Shown here one piece after another: positions 1-7,744 of a stretch of 64,000 nucleotides of DNA (positions within the stretch are counted from its first letter, which is position 1; every line of letters begins with the position of its first letter). A program made the translations under genes and the position numbers. A model generated the notes under the pieces. That model was given only the letters and a program-made list of their open reading frames with translations. It had not been told where the DNA came from and made no database searches. The stretch spans positions 1-64,000 of the forward strand of contig JAWKVD010000007.1 of the NCBI GenBank assembly GCA_041398225.1, read 5' to 3'. Source of the stretch: JAWKVD01 sp041398225. Lineage in GTDB: Bacteria > Pseudomonadota > Alphaproteobacteria > Caulobacterales > Hyphomonadaceae.

Positions 1-513
1 CGCCAGACGCGCTTCCTGCGCCTTGCGCTTCAGCGTCTGGTCGGGAGAGAGGAGCAGGTTCTTCACCAGCTGCTGCGTGATGGTCGAGGCGCCCTGCACG
101 GTGCGTCCGCTGCGCATGTTCTGGACCACGGCCCGGACGATGGCGGAGAAGTCGACGCCTTCATGGTCGAGGAAGTTCTTGTCCTCGACGGCGATGAACG
201 CGTCTTTCACGTGCTGCGGCAGGGAGGCGAGGCTGACGACGCTGCCATAGTGCGGACCGCGAATGGCGATGGTTTCTCCGCTTGCGTCGACGAATTCGAC
301 GGCCGGTTCGCGGTTGAGCGCCCACAGCACATCGACGCTGGGCAGCCGGGGCATTTGCGCGAACAGCGTGTTCCAGAGCAGTCCGGCGGTCGCGACGCCG
401 ACCAGGATCAGGGTGCCCGTGACTTTCAGGAAAAGGCTGCCCCAATGGAACCCGCGTTCGCGGTCCTTTTTGGATGCGGCGGACTTCCGGCCGGTGGAGG
501 ACGAAGCGGTCAT
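1..513 (-). CDS. Class A penicillin-binding protein, N-terminal part (partial)
   Basis: This is the first 171 codons of a bifunctional peptidoglycan synthase; the rest lies beyond the window edge. After a short basic cytoplasmic tail there is one membrane segment (about residues 28-50, VTGTLILVGVATAGLLW). The glycosyltransferase family 51 domain then begins: the catalytic-glutamate block EDKNFLDHEGVD and the following GASTITQQLVKNL are both plain. The family polymerises lipid II glycan chains in the periplasm. The start is the ATG at 513, which gives a natural cytoplasmic tail with a Ser/Thr/Lys-rich opening. The transpeptidase domain cannot be seen, so a monofunctional glycosyltransferase is possible, but the leader and domain start look like PBP1A/1C types. 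Confidence 0.88.
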   Translation of the reverse strand, partial: MTASSSTGRKSAASKKDRERGFHWGSLFLKVTGTLILVGVATAGLLWNTLFAQMPRLPSVDVLWALNREPAVEFVDASGETIAIRGPHYGSVVSLASLPQHVKDAFIAVEDKNFLDHEGVDFSAIVRAVVQNMRSGRTVQGASTITQQLVKNLLLSPDQTLKRKAQEARLA

Positions 514-724
514 GCGAAGGCGCCCGCGCCGTTGCGGCGGCGGCCTGCGGATGACGGGTCACGCGGAAAACGCGCGATCATGCTCATGGCTCCCGGGGGC
601 GTTGGGCGCATCGCCCCCAGCGGGCGCGCGAGGCGGCATAATAGAGCTATTCGAGCGATTCCCGAATGGAAATTACGAAAGAAAGCAGCTTCGGCCGACG
701 GGGCGCCCGACGGGATAGCCGCGC

Positions 725-1924
725 CTATTCCTGCTCGCCGCCGCCATGAATGCGCGGCGGCGCACGCTCGATGCGCGAACTCGGCGGCGGAGGCGGGGGC
801 GGGCTGACCGCCGGCGGAGGCGGCGGTGGGGGTGGTGGCGGCGGCGGAAGCTGCCCCTTGAACAGGCGCGGCGTCGGCGGGGGCGGCGGCGACGCGGGAT
901 GATCCCGCCCGTCGTGATCGTTGTCCCGATCGTTGTCCCTGTCATGGTCGCGATCACGATCCCAGTCGTAATCCCGGTCGCGGTCCCAATCGCGACCATG
1001 ATCGTGATCGCGCTGGCGGATGTCGTTCATGTGGCGGCCGGCGTCGAGATAATAGTACCCCCACGGGAAGCGGGTTCTGTAGTCGTTGTAGGCATACCAG
1101 GTGTTGAGCCGCACGGCGGCGAGCCAGGCCTCGCGGTCGTAGCGACGAAGACGTTCGATCGCCTGCAGCGCCTCATTGCGCCACGCGCCGTAGGGCCATG
1201 CGTCGAGATAGTCTTCATAGCTCTGATAGCTGTCGCGGCGCATCGCTTCGCGCCATGCATTGTCGTCGCGCAGGTTGAGGGCGTCGAGTTCGCGCCGCGC
1301 ATCGTCGCTCCAGCGCGAGTCGGGATGGCGCTTGATGAAGATCTCAAGCTCGGTGGCCGAGCCGGAGCGCGCCGCATTGAGGAAGGCGCCCTGATCGGTC
1401 TTCCAGAGCGCATCAAGCCTGGTGCGCGCCGATGAGGCGTGCGCGCCGGACGGCCATGCGTCGAGGAAGTCTTCAAGGTCGACGATCAGACCGCTGGCCG
1501 ACGCCGTATCCCAGGCGGCGGCTTCCTCGCGTGCGAGGCGCGGGGCGGCCAGCTCGTCGCGACGGCGTTCGGCCTCGCTTGCGTGCGGTCCCCAATAGAA
1601 GCGATAGGCGAAGTCCGCCCAGACATTCTCGGTGTCGATCTGCTGCACGCGGGCGTATTCGGAGGCTTCCTTCGCATAGAGCTCGTCGATGCGCGCTCGC
1701 GCCTGCGCCGCATAGGCGCCGTCCGGATAGGTGGAGAGGTAGTCTTCATAGGCTGGCGGGGCGTTGGCCCGCATCGCCATTTCCCACGCCATCTGATGGC
1801 GTTGCTCCGGCGTCGGACCAGTCGCGCAGGCGGCCAGAGCGAGCGCGGAAACCGCGCCGGCGATCACGCCGCGCAGGCGACGCGGCGCTGGCGGCGGAAG
1901 GGGATTGGATGTCGGTCTGCGCAT
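725..1924 (-). CDS. Repeat-containing outer lipoprotein with Asp/Arg-rich and poly-proline tail
   Basis: A 399-residue exported protein. The N terminus is basic, then hydrophobic, and ends in a lipobox (LALAACATG), so it is probably a lipoprotein. The body has about five imperfect repeats of roughly 45-60 residues built on the pattern YEDYLxxxPxGxxxxxARxxIDEL (for example YEDYLSTYPDGAYAAQAR, LEDFLDAWPSGAHASSAR, YEDYLDAWPYGAWRNEA). Similar units occur in the C-terminal part of bacterial caspase-like proteins and other TPR-like scaffolds. Residues about 300-345 are almost purely Asp, Arg, His and Asn, and then come long proline runs. A GAGGAGG ribosome site precedes the ATG at 1924. No catalytic domain is visible; a scaffold or cell-wall-contacting role is inference. 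Confidence 0.75.
   Translation of the reverse strand: MRRPTSNPLPPPAPRRLRGVIAGAVSALALAACATGPTPEQRHQMAWEMAMRANAPPAYEDYLSTYPDGAYAAQARARIDELYAKEASEYARVQQIDTENVWADFAYRFYWGPHASEAERRRDELAAPRLAREEAAAWDTASASGLIVDLEDFLDAWPSGAHASSARTRLDALWKTDQGAFLNAARSGSATELEIFIKRHPDSRWSDDARRELDALNLRDDNAWREAMRRDSYQSYEDYLDAWPYGAWRNEALQAIERLRRYDREAWLAAVRLNTWYAYNDYRTRFPWGYYYLDAGRHMNDIRQRDHDHGRDWDRDRDYDWDRDRDHDRDNDRDNDHDGRDHPASPPPPPTPRLFKGQLPPPPPPPPPPPPAVSPPPPPPPSSRIERAPPRIHGGGEQE
905..1018. repeat. Short degenerate tandem repeat inside the lipoprotein gene
   Basis: About 110 bases consist of variations on GATCGTTGTCC, CGATCACGATC and CGGTCGCGGTCC, a 6-12 base period encoding alternating Asp-Arg, Asp-His and Asp-Asn pairs on the minus strand. 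The adjoining 780-900 stretch is GGC/GGT-rich and encodes poly-proline. Both are prone to replication slippage, so copy number may vary between strains. Confidence 0.7.
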
Positions 1925-2093
1925 AAAGCCTCCTCGGAGAGCGTTCCATGTGCACCAGCGAAGATGAACGCAGCTGTAACAGACGCTCCCCTAGCGGGAG
2001 GCGTGCGCCCCGCCGGTTCGCATGACAAAAGAAGCCGAGCGATTATAGGGAAGACGGGCGGATGGACCGCGAATCGGACGGAAGGGTGAACGC

Positions 2094-3071
2094 TTGAAGC
2101 TTGTCGCGGCGGATATCGGCGGAACCAATGCGCGATTCGCGGTCGTCGAGGTCGACGCCGGCGGTCTGCGCTTTCTTGGCGAACCGGTGAGCCTGCGCCG
2201 CGCGGAGTTCGCCGGATTGCCCGAAGCCTGGGCCGCCTTTCGCGAGACGTTCGAGGGGGAGGTTCCGACACGCGCCTCGATCGCGATCGCGGTTGCGGTG
2301 CGCGGCGACATTCTTGAGATGCCGAACAGCCCGTGGGTGATCGACCGCCGCACGATCGCAGACGAGATCGGCGTCGAAGACCTGATGATGATGAACGACT
2401 TCGAAGCCGTCGCGCATTCCGTGGGGGCGCTGGAGGCGGGCGACCTGCTGCATCTGTTCGGGCCCGACAGGCCGCTGCCCGAAGAGGGCGTGATCAGCGT
2501 GATCGGCGCCGGAACCGGTCTCGGCGTCGCCTATGTGCTGCGCGGCAAGGCGCACTATCACGCCGTGGCGACCGAGGGCGGCCATGGGAGCTTCGCGCCG
2601 CTGGACGATTTCGAGCGGGAGCTGGAGGCGGCCCTGTCGAAAGCGCATGGGCGCGTCTCCGTGGAGCGCGTGGCGTCGGGACCGGCGATACGTCCGATCT
2701 GCGAGGCGCTGGCCGCGCGCGAGGGCGTGACGCTGGACGACGCCGACGACAGGACGCTGTGGATGCGCACGCTCGCCGGCGAAAGCGCGATGTACGCGGA
2801 CGCGCTTGAACGGTTCTGCCGAATGCTGGGCGCGGCGAGCGGCGACATCGCGCTGGTGCAGGGCGCGCACGCGGTCGTGCTGGCGGGCGGCGTCGGTCAA
2901 CGGATCGGGGCGCGGCTGGGCGGGGCGGCGTTCGCGGACCGTTTCCGCGCCAAGGGGCGCTATGTCGAGCTGATGGAGCGGCTGCCGGTGAAGCTGATCA
3001 CACACGATGAGCCGGGATTGCTCGGCGCGGCGGCGGCCTATGTCCGCGCGCGGGGCGGCCAGGCCGGCTAG
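2094..3071 (+). CDS. glk: Glucokinase
   Basis: A 325-residue enzyme of the bacterial glucokinase family, phosphorylating glucose with ATP to feed glycolysis or the Entner-Doudoroff pathway. Diagnostic segments are the N-terminal phosphate-binding loop (ADIGGTNARFAVVEV), the sugar-binding MPNSPWVID and NDFEAVAHS segments, the GAGTGLGVAYV nucleotide loop and EGGHGSFAP. Length is normal for the family. The start is a TTG at 2094 with GAAGGG upstream; no in-frame ATG fits the conserved beginning. The gene ends in a 4-base convergent overlap with the response regulator gene on the other strand. Confidence 0.93.
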   Translation: MKLVAADIGGTNARFAVVEVDAGGLRFLGEPVSLRRAEFAGLPEAWAAFRETFEGEVPTRASIAIAVAVRGDILEMPNSPWVIDRRTIADEIGVEDLMMMNDFEAVAHSVGALEAGDLLHLFGPDRPLPEEGVISVIGAGTGLGVAYVLRGKAHYHAVATEGGHGSFAPLDDFERELEAALSKAHGRVSVERVASGPAIRPICEALAAREGVTLDDADDRTLWMRTLAGESAMYADALERFCRMLGAASGDIALVQGAHAVVLAGGVGQRIGARLGGAAFADRFRAKGRYVELMERLPVKLITHDEPGLLGAAAAYVRARGGQAG

Positions 3072-3574
3072 TTGGAGTCGTTGAGGTCGAGCAGGTCACG
3101 CCGCTCTTCGCCTGCAAACGATCCGCCCTTGAGGCGGCGGCGGTCGGGACCGAAGAACACGTTGGTGCGAACGAACGGCCGGCGGCGTTCCGCGATGGCG
3201 TGGAATTTCGACCAGGCGATGCGCGCGGAGACGGGCTTGGCGAGAACTTCGTCCATCCCGGAGTCGATCATGTCGGAGATCACGGCGCGGCGCGTGTCGG
3301 CCGTGCAGCCGATGATCGGGACAAGATGGCAGGCGGGGTCTTCCTGGGCGCGCAGCATGCGCGCGAACTCCGCGCCGTTGACGTCGCCGAGATGATAGTC
3401 GGTGACGATGAGATCGAACTTGCCCTGACGAAGATGCGTAAACGCCGCTTCAGAGTCCCGGCAGTCGACGATTTCCCGGAAGCCCAGACCATCGAGCAGG
3501 GCGCGCCAGACAGATCTCATGAAATGATGATCGTCCACCAGCAGAACCCGAATGTTTCTGAGGCCTTTGTGCAT
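3068..3574 (-). CDS. Single-domain response regulator with GPDRRR tail
   Basis: A 168-residue protein made of a CheY-like receiver (residues about 8-130) and a short tail. Phosphoacceptor features are visible: paired acidic residues in VLLVDDHHF, the aspartate in LIVTDYHLGD, a Thr/Ala block (CTADTR) and the lysine in VLAKPVSA. There is no DNA-binding or enzyme domain. The tail carries FGPDRRR followed by SFAGEERRD, the same two-part motif found in the response regulator at 43245-43799. No kinase gene is adjacent, so it is an orphan regulator, probably acting through protein contacts. Confidence 0.85.
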   Translation of the reverse strand: MHKGLRNIRVLLVDDHHFMRSVWRALLDGLGFREIVDCRDSEAAFTHLRQGKFDLIVTDYHLGDVNGAEFARMLRAQEDPACHLVPIIGCTADTRRAVISDMIDSGMDEVLAKPVSARIAWSKFHAIAERRRPFVRTNVFFGPDRRRLKGGSFAGEERRDLLDLNDSN

Positions 3575-3716
3575 GATCCTGCCGCCGCGTGCGCAGCTTC
3601 CCCTTGGGCTTCCTGCGGGAACACTAGCCGGTCGGCCTGAATTTCATGCTTAGCGGACCGCGACAATTTTATCGAACGGGCCAAGGTCGCGGTGAGCCGG
3701 CGCTTCGAGGGGGCGC

Positions 3717-4373
3717 CTAGGGGGCGTCTGACTGTTCGATCGGGCGGATGCGGAACTCATTGCCGGGCTGCCCCGGCGGAATGAGGTCGTAGAACCCCTC
3801 GATCTCAAGCCGGATGATCGCCGGATCTTCCGAGCGATTGCGGAAATACCACCCATGGATGCCTTCGAACGGCGCCGTCAGGGAGCCCTGGTCCGCCAGT
3901 TTCTCGTCCTTGAGATAGGTGACGACGGTCATTTCTTCTTCGCCCTCGGCGACCACGTCATGACCGTGCATGTCGACCTCGACCGGCTTGTCGAGCGGTT
4001 TTCCGTCGAGCGTCTGGGTCTGCCAGCGGAACAGGATCGCCTGGCCGGGCGTCATGTGGACCTTGTATTCGAGGGCTTCCTCGTCCCAGCCGGCGGCGCC
4101 GAGCGGAATCTCGACGACATGGCTGTGTCGGGGCGTGGCGGAGGAGCTTGAGAGCTTGAGATCGCCGCCCGCCGCGAAATCGTTTTCATCCGGTGCCCAG
4201 AGGCGGGAAAGTCCCGACAGCTTGCCGATCCCCAGCGGGTCGACATTGTACTCCGCCGGCATGATCGCGCCGACGACGATGAGCGCGCCCGCGAGTAGAC
4301 CGCCGCCGACGATCATCGCCAGCGAGCGAGGTTTCACCGTGAGATGGCGGGCGTCTGTCGATGGCTCGGTCAT
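3717..4373 (-). CDS. Membrane-anchored periplasmic protein paired with HupE/UreJ
   Basis: A 218-residue protein with one N-terminal membrane segment (about residues 19-41, AMIVGGGLLAGALIVVGAI) and a soluble, probably periplasmic domain rich in beta-type sequence. His-containing stretches (RHSHVVEI, DMHGHDVV, EGIHGWYFRN) could bind metal, but no known metal site is recognised. Its start overlaps the stop of the upstream HupE/UreJ-like gene by 4 bases, so the two are translationally coupled. Proteins of this kind are usually called 'transmembrane anchor protein' and occur next to HupE/UreJ_2 genes; their role is unknown. Confidence 0.72.
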   Translation of the reverse strand: MTEPSTDARHLTVKPRSLAMIVGGGLLAGALIVVGAIMPAEYNVDPLGIGKLSGLSRLWAPDENDFAAGGDLKLSSSSATPRHSHVVEIPLGAAGWDEEALEYKVHMTPGQAILFRWQTQTLDGKPLDKPVEVDMHGHDVVAEGEEEMTVVTYLKDEKLADQGSLTAPFEGIHGWYFRNRSEDPAIIRLEIEGFYDLIPPGQPGNEFRIRPIEQSDAP

Positions 4374-5083
4374 TCATCGCCTCCAAGAATAAGGTAGCCC
4401 GCGATCTGGTCGCCGCATAGCACGATCCCGGCGAGAAAGAGCAGCGCGTTGGAGGCGACCGCCAAGCGCTGGAAGCTGGGCGTGGTCCGCCACGCGGAGA
4501 TCGCGAGCACGATCAGCGTCAGCGCGATGAGCTGCCCGATCTCGACGCCGACATTGAACGAAATCAGGTTGGCCAGAAGCCCTTCCTTGTTGAGCCCCAG
4601 CGCCTGGAGCTTGGTGGCGAGGCCAAGCCCATGAATGAGGCCAAACCCGCCCACGGCGATGCGGTTGTCGGGCTGGAAGCCAAGCCGCCGGAAACCGCCA
4701 AGATTGTCGAACGCCTTCCAGGACACGGACAGGCCGATCACCGCGTCGACCAGCCGCGAGGACACGTGGAGGTCGGTCAGCACGCCGAGCAACAGCGTCG
4801 TGGAGTGGCCGAGCGAAAACAGCGTGACGTAAAGCAGAACCTCCTTCAGCCGGCGCAGGAAGAAAACGACGCCGACCAGAAAGAGCAGGTGATCGTATCC
4901 CGTCACCATGTGCTTGGCGCCGAGATAGAGGAAGGGGAAGGGGTCCGGGCCGCGCGTATTGCGCACGAACTCGGCGTCGGAACCGCCGATGGCGTGCGCG
5001 AACGCGGCCGGCGCCAGCAAGGATGCGGCGGCGATCAGAACGACGAAGGCGGCGGAGGCCGGAACGAAGCGGTGTTGGGACAT
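4370..5083 (-). CDS. HupE/UreJ-family membrane protein
   Basis: A 237-residue polytopic protein with a cleavable-looking signal ending in PAAFAHAIGG and about six further hydrophobic segments. Conserved features of the HupE/UreJ_2 group are GYDHLLFLVGVVFFLR, FSLGHSTTLLLG, FGLIHGLGLA and FNVGVEIGQ, in which the intramembrane histidines and acidic residues are candidate metal ligands. Other HupE/UreJ members import nickel or cobalt; that substrate is not shown here, since no hydrogenase or urease genes are nearby. It forms a two-gene operon with the downstream anchor protein. Confidence 0.82.
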   Translation of the reverse strand: MSQHRFVPASAAFVVLIAAASLLAPAAFAHAIGGSDAEFVRNTRGPDPFPFLYLGAKHMVTGYDHLLFLVGVVFFLRRLKEVLLYVTLFSLGHSTTLLLGVLTDLHVSSRLVDAVIGLSVSWKAFDNLGGFRRLGFQPDNRIAVGGFGLIHGLGLATKLQALGLNKEGLLANLISFNVGVEIGQLIALTLIVLAISAWRTTPSFQRLAVASNALLFLAGIVLCGDQIAGYLILGGDE

Positions 5084-5322
5084 CGGCTGGCTGGAAATGT
5101 CAGAGGTTCGCGCCGGACACGCGGCCGGTCGCGCGGAAGGTCGCGCGGACGGTCGCTGTGGGCGCAGCCGGCGGCGTTCTGATCGTGATGGCGTGCATCG
5201 CCGCGCCCCTGAAAACAGCGTGTCGCCGAAGCGGATGCTCCGGCGCTCGCGACAGTGGCCGTTATGGGAGATCGAGGCAAGCTGCGCCCTGAAACGGCCG
5301 AATGACGGCCGGGCGGGTGAGA

Positions 5323-5751
5323 TCAGATGCGCAGATCGTAGATCGGCGGTTCAAGCGCCGGCGGCTTGGTGGAGGCTTGCGGCGGCGGGGCGTGCGTGCT
5401 GGGCGCATGCTCGGGAGGCGACCCCGGAAACGGCAGGGGCGGCAGGAGCGCCTCGGCGCCCGTCTCGCCGGTTTCCGTCGTGGGCGCGTGTTCGGAGGTC
5501 TGGGTTTCGCTTTCCGCGCCGGCTTCGGCGGGAGAGACTTTCGATGAGCGAATGTCGACGCGCACGGCTTCGGCGGCCTGATCCTCGCGGGCGGCCTCCA
5601 CGCGCTGATCGCGCGCGGCCTGGGCCTGTTCGCGGGCGGCGCGCTCTTCAGCCAGGGCCCGACGTTCGGCCTGCAAGTCAATCAAGTCGCGGATCTGTGC
5701 GGCGTAACGGGCTGAGAGACCCAAAACGCCGATCCCCATAACGGCGCTCAT
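5323..5751 (-). CDS. Small protein with charged helix and Pro-rich tail, unknown
   Basis: A 142-residue protein that I do not recognise. It begins with a short hydrophobic stretch (MGIGVLGLSA), continues with a strongly charged Ala/Glu/Arg helix likely to form a coiled coil (about residues 25-62), and ends in a low-complexity Glu/Thr/Pro region closing with PPIYDLRI. An AGGGG ribosome site lies about 7 bases before the ATG at 5751. The next gene upstream (5840-6034) is a similarly charged small protein in the same direction, so they may form an operon. Confidence 0.5.
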   Translation of the reverse strand: MSAVMGIGVLGLSARYAAQIRDLIDLQAERRALAEERAAREQAQAARDQRVEAAREDQAAEAVRVDIRSSKVSPAEAGAESETQTSEHAPTTETGETGAEALLPPLPFPGSPPEHAPSTHAPPPQASTKPPALEPPIYDLRI

Positions 5752-5839
5752 CTTAAACCCCTGGCTTTCCTTCTGCCTTGCCTGCCTCTTTTCGGCTCGG
5801 TGCTCCCGCGGTGGGGCCGAGGGAGCCGGTTCATGTTCA

Positions 5840-6034
5840 TCAGGCGGTGATATCGAGCAGGCGGCGTTCGCGGACAGTCGGACGTGAGGCGTCGGAGGCT
5901 TTCGCCTCTTCGACGCGATCGTCGCGTGCGACGTCCGAGCCTTTCACCGAGAGTGCGTGAGCGAGCTCGCGGGCGGCTTCTCTGTTTGCTGCTCCGACCG
6001 CTCTATAGGCGGCGGCTTCCTGTATCGTCATCAT
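5840..6034 (-). CDS. Small charged helical protein, unknown
   Basis: A 64-residue protein, read from the ATG at 6034, dominated by Ala, Glu and Arg (EAAAYRAVGAANREAAREL). A longer reading frame opens further upstream, but the extra N-terminal part looks random and GGTCGAGG sits just before 6034. No domain is recognised. It lies 88 bases ahead of the other small charged gene on the same strand. Confidence 0.42.
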   Translation of the reverse strand: MMTIQEAAAYRAVGAANREAARELAHALSVKGSDVARDDRVEEAKASDASRPTVRERRLLDITA

Positions 6035-6627
6035 TGCCTCGACCCTCACTCCTGTTGAGTGCGATCCAGGGCAGTGTTTCATATAGGCGTGAACGGGCGC
6101 CTCACGCGCGCAGGCAGATTGCGCGCGTCGCCGAAAGACTCCGGAAACCATTCCGGAGCGTACGGATTTTAGCAGCGGGAGACGTGGCGGAAGGGGACGC
6201 TGGAGGCGTTATCCCGCCTGAGGAACGTCACCCCCTCGGCGGTCGGGATGAAAACCGGGCGCGAAGTCCGCGGGTTTCGCAAGGACGGTTTCGTCGATGC
6301 GAAAACTTATCCGGCGGACATCGTCTCCGGGGTAGAAAAGGCAATGTCGGGAAGTCGGGTCGAGGCCCGGTTTGTTCAGGCATGCACGCGCTCAGTCAAA
6401 GACATCTACGAGACGACCGGGAGCCGGCTGGTCGGCCGGACCGGTCTGGAGCTCGCCGTCCGAGAGACCGCGTCGCCGTCGTCGCTGACGCCTGCGCGGA
6501 ATGAGCCGGACATGAAGCTCCCTTGGGAGCCTTCATCGCACACACACATGAATCTCGGGTTCATGGCCGATAGGGATTGCGTTGGCGCGCTGTCCGGTCG
6601 CACCCGCGCGAAGGAGCATCGCAAGAC
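6035..6627. other. 593-base leader of the GTA cluster without a certain gene
   Basis: This stretch separates the small minus-strand gene from the GTA portal gene. In related clusters the large terminase subunit precedes the portal, but no ATPase or nuclease motif of a terminase is found here in any frame. One open frame (6248-6631) is discussed separately. A promoter for the GTA genes would be expected here, but I cannot assign -35 and -10 boxes. Confidence 0.45.
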
Positions 6628-6631
6628 ATGA
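6248..6631 (+). CDS. Doubtful ORF coupled to the GTA portal start
   Basis: A 127-codon open frame whose TGA overlaps the portal ATG as ATGA, the usual mark of translational coupling. Its middle part has a moderately high share of G or C in third codon positions, but the last 40 residues look untypical (EPSSHTHMNLGFM) and no family is recognised. It occupies the place where small terminase or regulatory genes stand in other GTA clusters. It may be a genuine short gene, a remnant, or a chance open frame in GC-rich DNA. Confidence 0.22.
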   Translation: MKTGREVRGFRKDGFVDAKTYPADIVSGVEKAMSGSRVEARFVQACTRSVKDIYETTGSRLVGRTGLELAVRETASPSSLTPARNEPDMKLPWEPSSHTHMNLGFMADRDCVGALSGRTRAKEHRKT

Positions 6632-7737
6632 TGAGGCTGTTCAGGCGGCGCGACGAGAAGTCCGCCGCGCCGATGGTCGCGCTTTCGGATCTTGGCGCAG
6701 CGCATTGGTCCGCGACCGGCGCGCTGGCTCGCGAAGGGTTCGAACGAAACCCGGTGGTGTATCGCTGCGTTCGATTGATCTCCGAGGCCGCGGCCAGCGT
6801 GCCGTTCCGCGTCAGGAGCAAGGCGGGCGATCAAGGCGATGCTCTGGCGGCGCTGATCGCGCGGCCCAACCCCGATCAATCCGGCGCCGACCTGATGGAG
6901 GCGTTCTACGGCCACCTGGCGATCACGGGCGACGCTTTCATCGAAGCGGTGTCGCTGGACGAAGATGTGCGCGAGCTGCATGCGCTGCGGCCTGACCGGA
7001 TGCGGCCGCTGAAAGGAGCAAGAGGACGGCTTCTGGGGTGGGAGCATCGCGTCGGCGGCGAAGCGCGCGCCATCGCGCGCGAGAGTGACGGCTTCCTGCC
7101 GGTGCTGCACCTGCGCCTGTTTCATCCCACGAACGATTACGAGGGCCATGCGCCGCTTGAAGCGGCGAGCCGCGCGGTGGACGTGCACAACGCCGGCGGC
7201 GCCTGGACCAAGGCGTTGATCGACAACGCGGCGCGGCCGTCAGGCGCGCTGGTGTATTCCGGCGCGCAGGAGCTGACGGGCGAGCAATTGTCGGAGCTGA
7301 AGCAGGACCTTGAGCGCGCCTATCAGGGCGCGGGAAACGCGGGGCGACCGATCGTTCTGCAGGGCGGGCTGGACTGGAAGCCGATGAGCCTTTCGCCCGC
7401 CGACATGGATTTCGTGGAGGCGCGCAACATGGCCGCCCGAGAGATCGCGCTGGCGTTCGGCGTGCCGCCGATGCTGCTGGGGATTCCCGGCGATGCGACC
7501 TATGCGAACTATCGCGAGGCCAATTCGGCCTTCTGGCGCCTGACCGTTCTGCCTTTGGTGAGCCGCGCGGCCCGGGCGCTGTCGGTGTGGCTGGAGCCGC
7601 GACTGGCGGGCGTGCTGGCGCCGGACCTCGAAACGGTGCCGGCCTTCCAGGAAGAGCGCGCGGCGCAATGGGCGCGGATCGAAACGGCGTCGTTCCTGAG
7701 CCTCGCCGAGAAGCGCAAGCTGGCCGGTCTCGACTAG
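6628..7737 (+). CDS. GTA/HK97-type phage portal protein
   Basis: A 369-residue portal protein, the ring through which DNA enters the capsid. Family features are the N-terminal NPVVYRCVRLISEAAASVPF, the GDAFIEAV strand segment, HLRLFHPTNDYEGHAPLEAA, and the C-terminal GVPPMLLGIPGDATYANYREANSAFW block typical of HK97-family portals. Its length is close to RcGTA gp3. An AAGGAG site lies upstream of the ATG at 6628; another ATG follows directly. It opens the collinear GTA series but is isolated: the next gene is on the opposite strand and stops 7 bases beyond its own stop. Confidence 0.93.
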   Translation: MMRLFRRRDEKSAAPMVALSDLGAAHWSATGALAREGFERNPVVYRCVRLISEAAASVPFRVRSKAGDQGDALAALIARPNPDQSGADLMEAFYGHLAITGDAFIEAVSLDEDVRELHALRPDRMRPLKGARGRLLGWEHRVGGEARAIARESDGFLPVLHLRLFHPTNDYEGHAPLEAASRAVDVHNAGGAWTKALIDNAARPSGALVYSGAQELTGEQLSELKQDLERAYQGAGNAGRPIVLQGGLDWKPMSLSPADMDFVEARNMAAREIALAFGVPPMLLGIPGDATYANYREANSAFWRLTVLPLVSRAARALSVWLEPRLAGVLAPDLETVPAFQEERAAQWARIETASFLSLAEKRKLAGLD

Positions 7738-7744
7738 GCTGATC

